From: Hyphomonadaceae bacterium UBA7672
GTDB lineage: Bacteria; Pseudomonadota; Alphaproteobacteria; Caulobacterales; Hyphomonadaceae
Direction of reading: 5' to 3'
Length of the DNA: 64,000 nucleotides
NCBI GenBank assembly: GCA_002483135.1
Contig: DLHI01000032.1
Location: 26,499-90,498 of the forward strand
Shown: positions 51,083 through 58,953 of the stretch, one piece after another
How positions within the stretch are numbered: the stretch's first letter is position 1
Layout of the letters: every line of letters starts with the position of its first letter
The notes under the pieces: generated by a model
Seen by the model: the letters and a program-made list of their open reading frames with translations, nothing else
What the model was told of the DNA's origin: nothing
Database searches by the model: none
Made by a program: the position numbers and the translations under genes

Positions 51083-53164
51083 ATGATCCGATTCAACCGC
51101 ATGCTGGCGGCAAGCGCCAGCCTGCTGGCCTTTTCGGCCGTGGCCCTACCCCCCGCCCTCGCCCAGGACGTCCTCGCCGCATCAGGGCCGGCCGCAGATG
51201 ATCCACAGGATCAATCGCGCGATACGGTCGTCATCTTTGGCCGCGCGGAGGAACAGATCGGCGTGGCCCAGTCCGCCTCCGAAGGCGTCGTCGGTTATGC
51301 CGACCTGTCCACCCGCCCGATCAGCCGCGCCGCCGAACTGGTGGAAGTCATCCCCGGCATGATCGCCACGGAGCACTCGTCCGGCGGCAAGGCCAACCAG
51401 TACTTCTTGCGCGGCTTCAACCTCGACCACGGCACGGACTTCGCCGGCTTCGTCGATGGCGTGCCAATCAACCAGCGCTCGCACCCGCACATGAGCGGCT
51501 ATCTCGACCTCAACTTCCTGATGGCCGACCTCGTCGAGCGAGTCGAATTCAGGAAGGGCGTGCAGTACGCCGAGAACGGCGACTACTCATCCGCAGGTTC
51601 AGCGTCCTTTGTTCTCTACGACAGCCTGCCGAACAACTATGTCCAGCTGAAGCTCGATCCGGACGAGTACGCGATCAGCGCGGCTGGTTCGTGGAATATC
51701 GGCGACGGCACGCTGCTGGTCGCCGCCACCCATGAGGGCGGCGATGGCCCGTTCGACCTTGCCGCCGACCTCGACAAGAACGTCGTCTATGTGAAGTACT
51801 CGCAACCCTTCGGCGACGCGAAGCTGCGCCTCGGCTTCATCGGTTATCAGAACGAGTGGACGGCGTCCGACCAGATTCCGCTGCGCGCAGTGGAGGCAGG
51901 CGACATAAGCCGCTTCGGCGCCATCGACCCAACCAATGGCGGCATCTCGAAGCGCTACATCGCCTCCGCCGGGATCGAATGGGACAATGCCAGCGTCCTT
52001 GGCTATGTGCAGAAGTCGGAACTGAACCTGTTTCACAACTTCACCTACTTCATCGACCCCGTTCTCGGCGATCAGGTCGAGCAGGTGGAAGATCGCCTCG
52101 CCGCCGGCCTGCGTGCGCGCATTAGCCAGGACTTCGAACTCTTCGGCATGAAGGCCACCGGCCGCATCGGCGCCGACACGCATTTCGATTGGCTGGACGA
52201 AACCGGCCTCTACCGCACGACCGCGCGCGTCCGCACCTCGGCAATCGCCAGCGACAAGGTGGACGTCATGTCCGCCGATGTCTGGGGTGATCTGACGCTA
52301 CACTGGACCGACCGGCTGCGCACCACGTTTGGCTTGCGCGCCGATTACATCGACGGCGAAGTCGAGGGACTCGTACCCGCCAACGCCGGCAGCGATAGCG
52401 GCGTGCAGTGGAGCCCGAAGATCAACGTCGCCTACACGATCACCGACGATCTCGAAGTCTATGCCGGCTATGGCCTCGGCTTCCATACCAACAACATCGT
52501 CGGCGTGGTGCAGACCGAAGATCCCGTCACCGGCGATCCCGTCGACCCGGCAACGCTGTTCGCGGAAAGCAAGGGCGGCGAGATCGGTCTGCGCTGGGAG
52601 CCGAACGATACGTTCAACCTCTCCGCCGCGGTCTTCGCACTCGATTTCGACAGCGAACTTATCTACCTCGGCGACTCTGGCATCTCGGAGCCTTCAGACC
52701 CGACACGCCGTCGCGGTATTGAAGTCGCCGCGTTTTGGAACCCGGTGGACTGGCTGGCGTTCGACGCCTCCTACGCCTACTCGCATTCGCGCTTCAAGGA
52801 TGCGCCGTCCAATCTCGACCGCGTGCCAAACACGGTCGAGGGCGTCGCTGCCGCGGGCGTCACTTGGCTACCAGGCGATGGCTGGGAAGGATCGGTCCGC
52901 GTGCGCTATCTCGGCCCGGGTCCGCTGATCGAGGACAACTCGGTCCGCGCGCCGTCCACCACGCTGGTCAACGCCGGTATCTCGAAGGATTTCGGGAATT
53001 TCGAAGTCGGCCTCGACGTGCTCAACCTGCTCGACGCCGAGGACTACGACATGGTTTACTTCTACGAGAGCCAGTTGCAGGGCGAGGCCGCGCCGGTGGA
53101 AGACATCCACTTCCACCCCGTCCATCCGCAAACGTTCGTTCTCAGCCTGAAGGCGACGTATTGA
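51083..53164 (+). CDS. TonB-dependent outer-membrane receptor
   Basis: A 693-residue precursor: a Sec signal ending near ALA/QD (about residue 32), a TonB-box-like DTVVIFGRA, a plug with AAELVEVIPGMIATEHSSGG, QYFLRGFNLDHGTDFAGFVDGVPINQ and LVERVEFRKGVQYAENGDYSSAGSASF, then a beta-barrel ending HPQTFVLSLKATY with a terminal Tyr. The His-rich C-terminal strand (EDIHFHPVHPQ) is notable. The ATG at 51083 follows GGAGGAAG. No PepSY or transport gene is adjacent, so the ligand is unknown. Confidence 0.9.
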   Translation: MIRFNRMLAASASLLAFSAVALPPALAQDVLAASGPAADDPQDQSRDTVVIFGRAEEQIGVAQSASEGVVGYADLSTRPISRAAELVEVIPGMIATEHSSGGKANQYFLRGFNLDHGTDFAGFVDGVPINQRSHPHMSGYLDLNFLMADLVERVEFRKGVQYAENGDYSSAGSASFVLYDSLPNNYVQLKLDPDEYAISAAGSWNIGDGTLLVAATHEGGDGPFDLAADLDKNVVYVKYSQPFGDAKLRLGFIGYQNEWTASDQIPLRAVEAGDISRFGAIDPTNGGISKRYIASAGIEWDNASVLGYVQKSELNLFHNFTYFIDPVLGDQVEQVEDRLAAGLRARISQDFELFGMKATGRIGADTHFDWLDETGLYRTTARVRTSAIASDKVDVMSADVWGDLTLHWTDRLRTTFGLRADYIDGEVEGLVPANAGSDSGVQWSPKINVAYTITDDLEVYAGYGLGFHTNNIVGVVQTEDPVTGDPVDPATLFAESKGGEIGLRWEPNDTFNLSAAVFALDFDSELIYLGDSGISEPSDPTRRRGIEVAAFWNPVDWLAFDASYAYSHSRFKDAPSNLDRVPNTVEGVAAAGVTWLPGDGWEGSVRVRYLGPGPLIEDNSVRAPSTTLVNAGISKDFGNFEVGLDVLNLLDAEDYDMVYFYESQLQGEAAPVEDIHFHPVHPQTFVLSLKATY

Positions 53165-53171
53165 TGCAGCT

Positions 53172-53196
53172 GGGGGCGGAGAAGCGCGCCGCCCCC
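53172..53196 (+). terminator. Possible hairpin terminator after TonB receptor
   Basis: An 8-bp GC-only stem (53172-53179 with 53189-53196) and a 9-nt loop, 7 bp after the stop. No T-run follows, so it may only protect the mRNA end. Confidence 0.4.
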
Positions 53197-53286
53197 CGAA
53201 AATGTCAGCTCCCGGCTCATTTCCGGGTGGCGTGTTGCAGCGGCTCTGGCTAATCCCCATTTTAGGGAAGGGTAAGGCTGGGCGCC

Positions 53287-53712
53287 ATGCGAGCATCGAC
53301 TTCCAGGATCATCTTCTGCATCGGGCTGTTCTCGCTGACGGCCTGCGCTGTGCTGCCCGTGCCGACAGTCTCGCCCGTCGCCGCTGTGACGGCTGCCTCT
53401 CCGATGAAGGTGGAAGTGCGGCTGGCCCAGTCCATCCGTGATCGGATCGAGCTTGAAGCCGCCCTGCCCGCCCAGCACCCGGGCGTCGTGAACGCCCTGG
53501 CGACCGAGGATGCGCTGCGCCAGCTGGCCTTCGCAGGCGACGCAGCAGCCTCGCGCACCGAACTCATCGCTGCGCTTGCGGACGAGTTGTCTGCCGCGCT
53601 TGCCGCGCGCAAACGCGACGCCGCGAACACGAAGCAGCAGGCTCAGCTCGAAAGCGTGATTTCCGGGCTCATCGGCGCGATCAACACCGAAGTTCACCGC
53701 AACCGCGCCTGA
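53287..53712 (+). CDS. Small lipoprotein of unknown function
   Basis: 141 residues: a leader ending in the lipobox SLTAC (Cys about residue 20), a Pro/Val/Ala-rich linker, then a mostly helical, charged part (VRLAQSIRDRIELEAALP, ALADELSAALAARKRD). No family is recognised. An AAGG site lies upstream. It is convergent with the DUF2785 gene, leaving 2 bp. Confidence 0.6.
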   Translation: MRASTSRIIFCIGLFSLTACAVLPVPTVSPVAAVTAASPMKVEVRLAQSIRDRIELEAALPAQHPGVVNALATEDALRQLAFAGDAAASRTELIAALADELSAALAARKRDAANTKQQAQLESVISGLIGAINTEVHRNRA

Positions 53713-53714
53713 GA

Positions 53715-54689
53715 TCAAGGCAAGGCCTTCAGCGCCGCCTCCACGCCGGGGCGCAGCACGGCATAGGCGGGATCGTCTGACAGCTCGAGGCTGACATAGA
53801 GCGCCTGCAGGAAGGCGAGCGTGTTGTGCCGCCATGCAAGCCCGAACTCGCTGGAGAACACCTTGTCCGGCTGATCTGGCGTTGCGAGCGCGACCAACCA
53901 GTCAGTCCATTCCTTCTCGGTCATCGCGCCGCGCTGGGCTGCGAACAGGATCGGCCGCGCCAGCCGCTCTGGCTCGCCATGCACATAGGCATGCATGCGC
54001 GGAGCGACCTGGGCGCCGATGGCCGACACAATCAGCCTCAGCCCTTCCTCATCAATGCGCGGATTGAGCGCCAGCTGCATCAGCAGGTCAGCCCCATGCG
54101 CCACCGCATGGCGCCAGCCGTCAGCGTCACTGTATCCACGATAGTCGTTGATGTTGATGAACCAGTGCTGCGCATCGACGAGCAGCTTCGCCAGTTCGTC
54201 CTCGGTCAGGTATGCCTGGATGCGATCGGCCCGCGCCACTTCTGAAAGCGCCAACGCCGCGAAGCTCCGACCAAAGCCTTGCGGATCATCCTTCTCCAGC
54301 TTCATCCGCGCCGTAAGATCGGAAAGCAGCGCGCGCATCGTGTCATCGCCGAGCTGCCGGCCGCGAAGCATGTGCGCCAGCGCCTCGAACGCGACGCCAT
54401 CGCGCAATGCGGGATCGGGACTGGCGAGGCAGGCCGTGATCGCCTTGGCGAAAACCTGCCGTGCGGACGCATCCGCAATCTCGAAATCACTGGCTTTCAG
54501 TGCGTCGAGCTTCGCCTCGTCCCAACCTGTTGGCGGACAACCCTCCGCCTCGACATAGGGACGGTTCGTCGCCGACAGCACAGGGTAAAGCACCCACCCG
54601 CCGACCAGCCCCGATTCGGGCCCCGGCGGCGGCGCCTGCGTGCAGGCCAGCAGCAGCGGCGACAGCAGGGCGAGGGATAGGCGTTTCAT
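53715..54689 (-). CDS. DUF2785 lipoprotein
   Basis: 324 residues with the lipobox LLLAC (Cys about residue 16). The mature helical protein carries the DUF2785 core: YLTEDELAKLLVDAQHWFININDYRGYSDADGWRHAVAHGADLLMQLALNP. The family is uncharacterised and may form a HEAT-like alpha-solenoid. The ATG at 54689 has AGGG 8 bases upstream; the frame to 54734 is rejected. Confidence 0.82.
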   Translation of the reverse strand: MKRLSLALLSPLLLACTQAPPPGPESGLVGGWVLYPVLSATNRPYVEAEGCPPTGWDEAKLDALKASDFEIADASARQVFAKAITACLASPDPALRDGVAFEALAHMLRGRQLGDDTMRALLSDLTARMKLEKDDPQGFGRSFAALALSEVARADRIQAYLTEDELAKLLVDAQHWFININDYRGYSDADGWRHAVAHGADLLMQLALNPRIDEEGLRLIVSAIGAQVAPRMHAYVHGEPERLARPILFAAQRGAMTEKEWTDWLVALATPDQPDKVFSSEFGLAWRHNTLAFLQALYVSLELSDDPAYAVLRPGVEAALKALP

Positions 54690-54818
54690 GCGATGACCCT
54701 GCGTTGGCGCGCGAAGCTTTTCAAGGCTGCCCACCTTCCCACGCCGTCGTCGTTGATAAGTCGGCCATGCTCATGCAGAAGTACAATCGATCAGTGGGCA
54801 GTTCCGGGCTGGGGCGTG

Positions 54819-55361
54819 ATGGTTGGCGGTTACGGTCAGAGCCGGTCGAGGGGGCTTGTGTTTCGCAAGCCCGCAAACATCTTCGCTCCGCTTGGCTGGC
54901 TGGCGGCGAGCCTGCTCAATCCGGGCGGCTATTTTGCCTGGTGGGTCTGGGGCCTGTCCGAATTCGATATGCAATTGTGGGCTTGGCACGCCGTCGCGCC
55001 GCTGCAGTTCGGCGTCGCCTTCGCCATGATGTTTCTGCGCCAGGGCGATTTCAGCATCGGCGCCTTCAGCTTCTTCGTCATCATCTGCTCGCTGGGCGCG
55101 TGCGCCCTCACCGGCCCGGCCTATGCGCTGGCGACCTATGCCTTCCAGCAGCAATCCATCGCCATCGGAGCGCTGGGCGATCTGCCCATCCTCTCCTTTG
55201 CCGATGGGATGGAGCATGCCGGAACCAACGTGCGCATCTCGCTGATGTTCACGGCCATCGCGATCATTCCTGCCATCATCCTGCTGCGCCTTGTCGCGTT
55301 CCAGCGCGTCCCCCTCCGTAGACCCGCGCCGGCGGCGGCTGCTCCTCCCCCGCTCATTTGA
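54819..55361 (+). CDS. Membrane protein of unknown function
   Basis: About 180 residues with four hydrophobic segments (FAPLGWLAASLLNPG; LWAWHAVAPLQFGVAFAMMFL; IGAFSFFVIICSLGACALTGPAYALAT; ISLMFTAIAIIPAIILLRLV) and a Pro/Ala-rich end. No family recognised. The start is uncertain: ATG 54819, or a GTG near 54858 behind a GAGGGGG run. The antisense and upstream frames offer nothing better. Confidence 0.55.
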   Translation: MVGGYGQSRSRGLVFRKPANIFAPLGWLAASLLNPGGYFAWWVWGLSEFDMQLWAWHAVAPLQFGVAFAMMFLRQGDFSIGAFSFFVIICSLGACALTGPAYALATYAFQQQSIAIGALGDLPILSFADGMEHAGTNVRISLMFTAIAIIPAIILLRLVAFQRVPLRRPAPAAAAPPPLI

Positions 55362-55405
55362 ACTTGCCCTTCACGGGCGCGCCCGCGCCGCGTATGAGAG
55401 CCTTC

Positions 55406-55786
55406 ATGAGTTATCTCCCGCCTTTCGCCGGATCGCAGCAGGACGAAACCGTCGAGCTGCGCCCGAAATTCGACGCCGACGGCCTGATCGCCGCCATCGC
55501 GCAGGATGCCGATACCGGCGACGTGCTGATGCTGGCATGGATGAACGCCGACGCTCTGCGCGAGACGATCGACACGGGCCGCGCAGTCTACTGGTCGCGC
55601 TCGCGCAAGACGCTCTGGCGCAAGGGCGACACGTCAGGCCACGAACAGCACATCGTCGAGATCCGCATCGATTGCGACCAGGACGCCGTGCTGCTGAAAG
55701 TCCGCCAAACGGGCGCGGCCTGCCACACCGGTCGACGGTCCTGCTTCTATCGCGTTGCGACCCCCGCCGGACTGGCAAAGGAATAG
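55406..55786 (+). CDS. hisI: Phosphoribosyl-AMP cyclohydrolase
   Basis: A 126-residue enzyme that opens the purine ring of phosphoribosyl-AMP in histidine synthesis. Signatures: DVLMLAWMNADALRETIDTG, YWSRSRKTLWRKGDTSGH, DCDQDAVLLKVRQTGAACHTGRRSCFYR, with the Cys zinc ligands and the metal-binding Asp cluster. There is no fused HisE domain. It stands alone, apart from other his genes. The start at 55406 (MSYLPPF) is the most family-like. Confidence 0.94.
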   Translation: MSYLPPFAGSQQDETVELRPKFDADGLIAAIAQDADTGDVLMLAWMNADALRETIDTGRAVYWSRSRKTLWRKGDTSGHEQHIVEIRIDCDQDAVLLKVRQTGAACHTGRRSCFYRVATPAGLAKE

Positions 55787-55842
55787 GCTCTTCCCATCCT
55801 GCTACGCACCGGTATCGTGCGTCGCAAACGAGGGAGAGGTCC

Positions 55843-56904
55843 ATGCTGAAGCTAATCGCCGCTGCGGGTCTGCTTGCGCTGACGGCCTGCGCCGCGCCGC
55901 CCGCTCCTGCTGATGCGCCTGTCGTCGCGCAGGCGTCGGAATGGAACGCCGCCGCCCTCGCCGACACAGTCGCCTATGTCCAGTCGCAGAAGACGACGGG
56001 CTTCCTGATCATACAGGACGGCAAGACCATCGCCGAGCACAACTGGCCGTTGCCCGATGACGAAGCCTCGCAGACGTTCCGCGCGAACTTTGTGCACGGC
56101 GTGTCGGCGGGCGGCGCCCTGCGCGAAGACGTGGCCTCGCAGCAGAAGAGTCTCATCGCGCTGCTTGTCGGCGTGGGCATCGACAAGGGCCTGATCGATA
56201 TCGAGAAGCCCGTGGCATCCTACATCGGCGCCGGCTGGTCCAAGGCGAGCCCCGAACAGGAAGCCGCGATCACCGTGCGCCACCTGCTCGAGATGAGTTC
56301 GGGGTTGAAGGAGAACCTCAGCTTCGATGCGCCAGCGGGCACGAAATTCTTCTACAACACACCCGCCTACGCCAAGTTGAAGCCCGTACTTGAGAAGGCT
56401 GCCAAGCAGGATTTCTGGATCGTCAGCCAGCTCTGGTTCACCAAGGTCGGCGATATGCACGACACGGGATGGGAACAGCGTCCGGCAGCGTTCGCCGACA
56501 GTGGCAATCCCACCGGCCTCGTCACCACGCCGCGCGACTTGGCCATCATGGGCCAGATCGTCCTCAACCGTGGCCGCAAGCCCAACGGCACGCGCATCAT
56601 TTCCGAAACGCAACTCGATGCGATCTTCACGCCGAGTTCGACCAATCCCGCCTATGGCCGCCTGTGGTGGCTCAACAGCAGCGACTACTCGATGAATGTC
56701 GGCGCAGCCTCGCCGCGCCGCGAAGGTCGCTTCATTCCCACTGCGCCCGCCGACACGCTCTCCGCACTTGGCGCACAGGATCGCAAGCTGTTCGTGGTGC
56801 CGTCGATGAAGCTGATCGTGGTTCGCACCGGCCAGGCTGCGCCGGATCGGGAGTTCAACAATACGCTGTGGCAGAAGTTGATGAAGGCCGCGCCGCAACA
56901 TTAA
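55843..56904 (+). CDS. Beta-lactamase-fold serine hydrolase, lipoprotein
   Basis: 353 residues. The lipobox LTAC puts the lipid on Cys16. The catalytic pair SxxK is in VASQQKSLIA, the YxN motif in FFYNTPAYA; both are complete, unlike in the exported hydrolase at 7138-8181. A third motif is not obvious near the C-terminus. Likely a membrane-anchored peptidase or esterase of the class C group. The ATG at 55843 follows GGGAGAGG. Confidence 0.85.
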   Translation: MLKLIAAAGLLALTACAAPPAPADAPVVAQASEWNAAALADTVAYVQSQKTTGFLIIQDGKTIAEHNWPLPDDEASQTFRANFVHGVSAGGALREDVASQQKSLIALLVGVGIDKGLIDIEKPVASYIGAGWSKASPEQEAAITVRHLLEMSSGLKENLSFDAPAGTKFFYNTPAYAKLKPVLEKAAKQDFWIVSQLWFTKVGDMHDTGWEQRPAAFADSGNPTGLVTTPRDLAIMGQIVLNRGRKPNGTRIISETQLDAIFTPSSTNPAYGRLWWLNSSDYSMNVGAASPRREGRFIPTAPADTLSALGAQDRKLFVVPSMKLIVVRTGQAAPDREFNNTLWQKLMKAAPQH

Positions 56905-56919
56905 CGCGGCCATTAACGC
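56899..56919. repeat. Direct repeat CATTAACGC, 12-bp period
   Basis: CATTAACGC occurs at 56899-56907 (overlapping the hydrolase stop) and again at 56911-56919. A further TTAA lies at 56932. These look like CtrA half-sites, but the TTAA spacing is N8 instead of N7. Confidence 0.35.
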
Positions 56920-57036
56920 TGGATGGGCGAGTTAATCTTTCGCCCCAGCATCTCCGCATTTCACGCCTGTAATCCGCCTTGAGTCGGCGTCAGCCTCATC
57001 CCATCGCCAGACCCAACTGGCCAAACGGGGATGAAC

Positions 57037-57342
57037 ATGAAACGCGAATTTGCCATTGCAGGGCTCGCACTCGTGGTGTCGATCCTGCTGTCTTCTCCTT
57101 CCATTGCGCAGACGTCGCCTGAGAAGACAAAGCCTGCCGCCGAACCCGCTGCCGCTGTCACGACAGAAGCGGCGCCTTCCGTCTCGTTCGAAGAAATGTC
57201 CCTCGACGATGCGATCCTGTTCGCGAGTTCGCCCGAGGATCGCATGCGCGTCCTGATGCGCTGCGCCGGACCGCCGCCGCGCGTCGCGCCGGTGTCGGCG
57301 AGCCTGGACCCTGCTTCGGAACCCGCCGTGATCGCGCAGTAG
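57037..57342 (+). CDS. Small secreted protein, unknown
   Basis: 101 residues with a Sec signal (about residues 1-25, ending SIAQ), an Ala/Pro/Thr-rich linker and a short helical end with EEMSLDDAILFASSPEDRMRVLMRC. No family recognised. The ATG at 57037 lies 6 bases after GGGG. The next gene is also a small secreted protein. Confidence 0.55.
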   Translation: MKREFAIAGLALVVSILLSSPSIAQTSPEKTKPAAEPAAAVTTEAAPSVSFEEMSLDDAILFASSPEDRMRVLMRCAGPPPRVAPVSASLDPASEPAVIAQ

Positions 57343-57403
57343 GCGTTGGCTTCACACCCGGACCATGCGTGCTAGTATTGCCCCATTGGCGGAGCACGCA
57401 CGC

Positions 57404-57796
57404 ATGAGACGCCTCACTATTGCAATCGCAATTCTCGCTGCGGCCCCCGCCTGGGCGCAACCGCAGACGGACTGGACGAAGCCTGTCACCGGCGTCGATC
57501 CGCCAGCTGCTTCGGCGCCGCAGATCACCACGCAGGTTTCGGACCTGACCGGCTCCGCGACGGCGGCAGAGGTTGAAACTCCGGAAGAACTTGCCCTTCG
57601 CTGGGAACGCGAACGGGCGCTTATTGTATATCGCGTTGTGTCGCCTGAACTTGCGAGCATCCTAGCCATTGGCCCTGCAGATATTGTGGCCGCCGCCGAA
57701 ACTCCCCTGCCGCCGCCGTGCGAGCCGCCATTGTCGCGCTCGCCCACATCGCCGCCGGGACCGCCTTCCCCTGCACCCGCACCCTGCCGTCCGTAA
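57404..57796 (+). CDS. Small secreted protein with Pro-rich tail, unknown
   Basis: 130 residues: a signal peptide ending PAWA/QP (about residue 18), a linker, one helical stretch (TPEELALRWERERALIVYRVVSPELASIL) and a Pro/Ser-rich C-terminus with two Cys. No family recognised. The ATG at 57404 has GGAG 9 bases upstream. It may form a pair with the gene at 57037. Confidence 0.55.
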   Translation: MRRLTIAIAILAAAPAWAQPQTDWTKPVTGVDPPAASAPQITTQVSDLTGSATAAEVETPEELALRWERERALIVYRVVSPELASILAIGPADIVAAAETPLPPPCEPPLSRSPTSPPGPPSPAPAPCRP

Positions 57797-57871
57797 CGAC
57801 AGTTTCGCCGGGTCTTCCCATCCGCGTCAGGCATGGTAACGCAATCCGTCACTCGCGGAGGATGCGTACCC

Positions 57872-58936
57872 ATGAAGAGCCAAGCCATCGTCGCCTACGG
57901 CGCCCCGCTTGAAGAGGTCACCTCCCCCATCCCGACGCCGACCGGGACGGAAGTGGTCGTGAAGATCACGCACTCCGGCGTCTGCCATTCCGACGTTCAC
58001 CTGCAGGATGGCCATGTCGATCTCGGCGATGGCGACAAGATCGACTGGTCCAAGGGCCGCACGCTGCCCCACACGCTGGGCCATGAGATCGAAGGCACGC
58101 TGTCGGCCGTCGGCCCGGATGCGCAGGCGCTTCTCGAAGGCCGCGCCATCGGCCAGCGCTTTGTCGTGTTCCCGTGGATCGGCTGCGGCGAGTGCGCCAC
58201 CTGCAAGCGCGACCAGGAGCACATCTGCTCCAAGCCCCGCCAGCTCGGCATCCAGGTCGCGGGCGGTTATTCCGAATACGTCCTCGTCCCGCACCCCAAA
58301 TACCTGCTCGACGCCACAGGCGTGCCCGAGGGCCTTGCCGCCACCTACATGTGCTCAGGCATCACGGCGTTCTCGGCCCTCAAGAAGGTGCGCACCGCCT
58401 ATGAGGGCGAAGCCATCGCCATCGTCGGCCTCGGCGGCGTCGGAATGATGGGCCTGCAATTCGCCCGCGCCATGTTCCCGCAGAACAAGATCGTCGGCTG
58501 CGACATCGATCCGAAGAAGCTCGACGCCGCGATGGCGGCGGGCGCGCACGCCGTCTACAACTCGAAGGAAGCCGACGGGCTAAAGAAGCTGAAGCTCGAC
58601 ACCGGCGGCGGCGTGGCGGCTGCGGTGGACTTCGTCGGCTCGACGCCCTCGCTCAACTTCGCCAACGGCGCCATCCGTCGGGGCGGAGAGATCGTCGTGG
58701 TGGGCCTGTTCGGCGGCAAGTTCGCCGCCCCGATCCCGTCCTTCCCAGGCCGGCCCTATTCGATCGTGGGCTCCTACACTGGCCCCCTCGGCGAAACGCG
58801 CGAGATGATGGACCTGGTGAAGACCGGCAAGATCGCGCCGATCCCGGTCGAAATGCGCCCGCTCGATCAGGCCGACAAGACGCTGAACCAGCTGCGCGAA
58901 GGCTCGATCGTCGGAAGGGTTGTGCTGCGCCCGTAA
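57872..58936 (+). CDS. Zinc-dependent alcohol dehydrogenase
   Basis: A 354-residue medium-chain dehydrogenase. Catalytic zinc ligands in GVCHSDVHL and LGHEIEG; four structural-zinc Cys in GCGECATCKRDQEHIC; NAD(P)-binding VGLGGVGMMGLQFA with the Asp of GCDIDPKK favouring NAD. The loop after GHVDLGDGDKIDWSKGR is longer than in yeast ADH. The substrate is not predictable. The ATG at 57872 follows GGAGG. Confidence 0.9.
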   Translation: MKSQAIVAYGAPLEEVTSPIPTPTGTEVVVKITHSGVCHSDVHLQDGHVDLGDGDKIDWSKGRTLPHTLGHEIEGTLSAVGPDAQALLEGRAIGQRFVVFPWIGCGECATCKRDQEHICSKPRQLGIQVAGGYSEYVLVPHPKYLLDATGVPEGLAATYMCSGITAFSALKKVRTAYEGEAIAIVGLGGVGMMGLQFARAMFPQNKIVGCDIDPKKLDAAMAAGAHAVYNSKEADGLKKLKLDTGGGVAAAVDFVGSTPSLNFANGAIRRGGEIVVVGLFGGKFAAPIPSFPGRPYSIVGSYTGPLGETREMMDLVKTGKIAPIPVEMRPLDQADKTLNQLREGSIVGRVVLRP

Positions 58937-58953
58937 GGCTCAGCACGTAAAGA

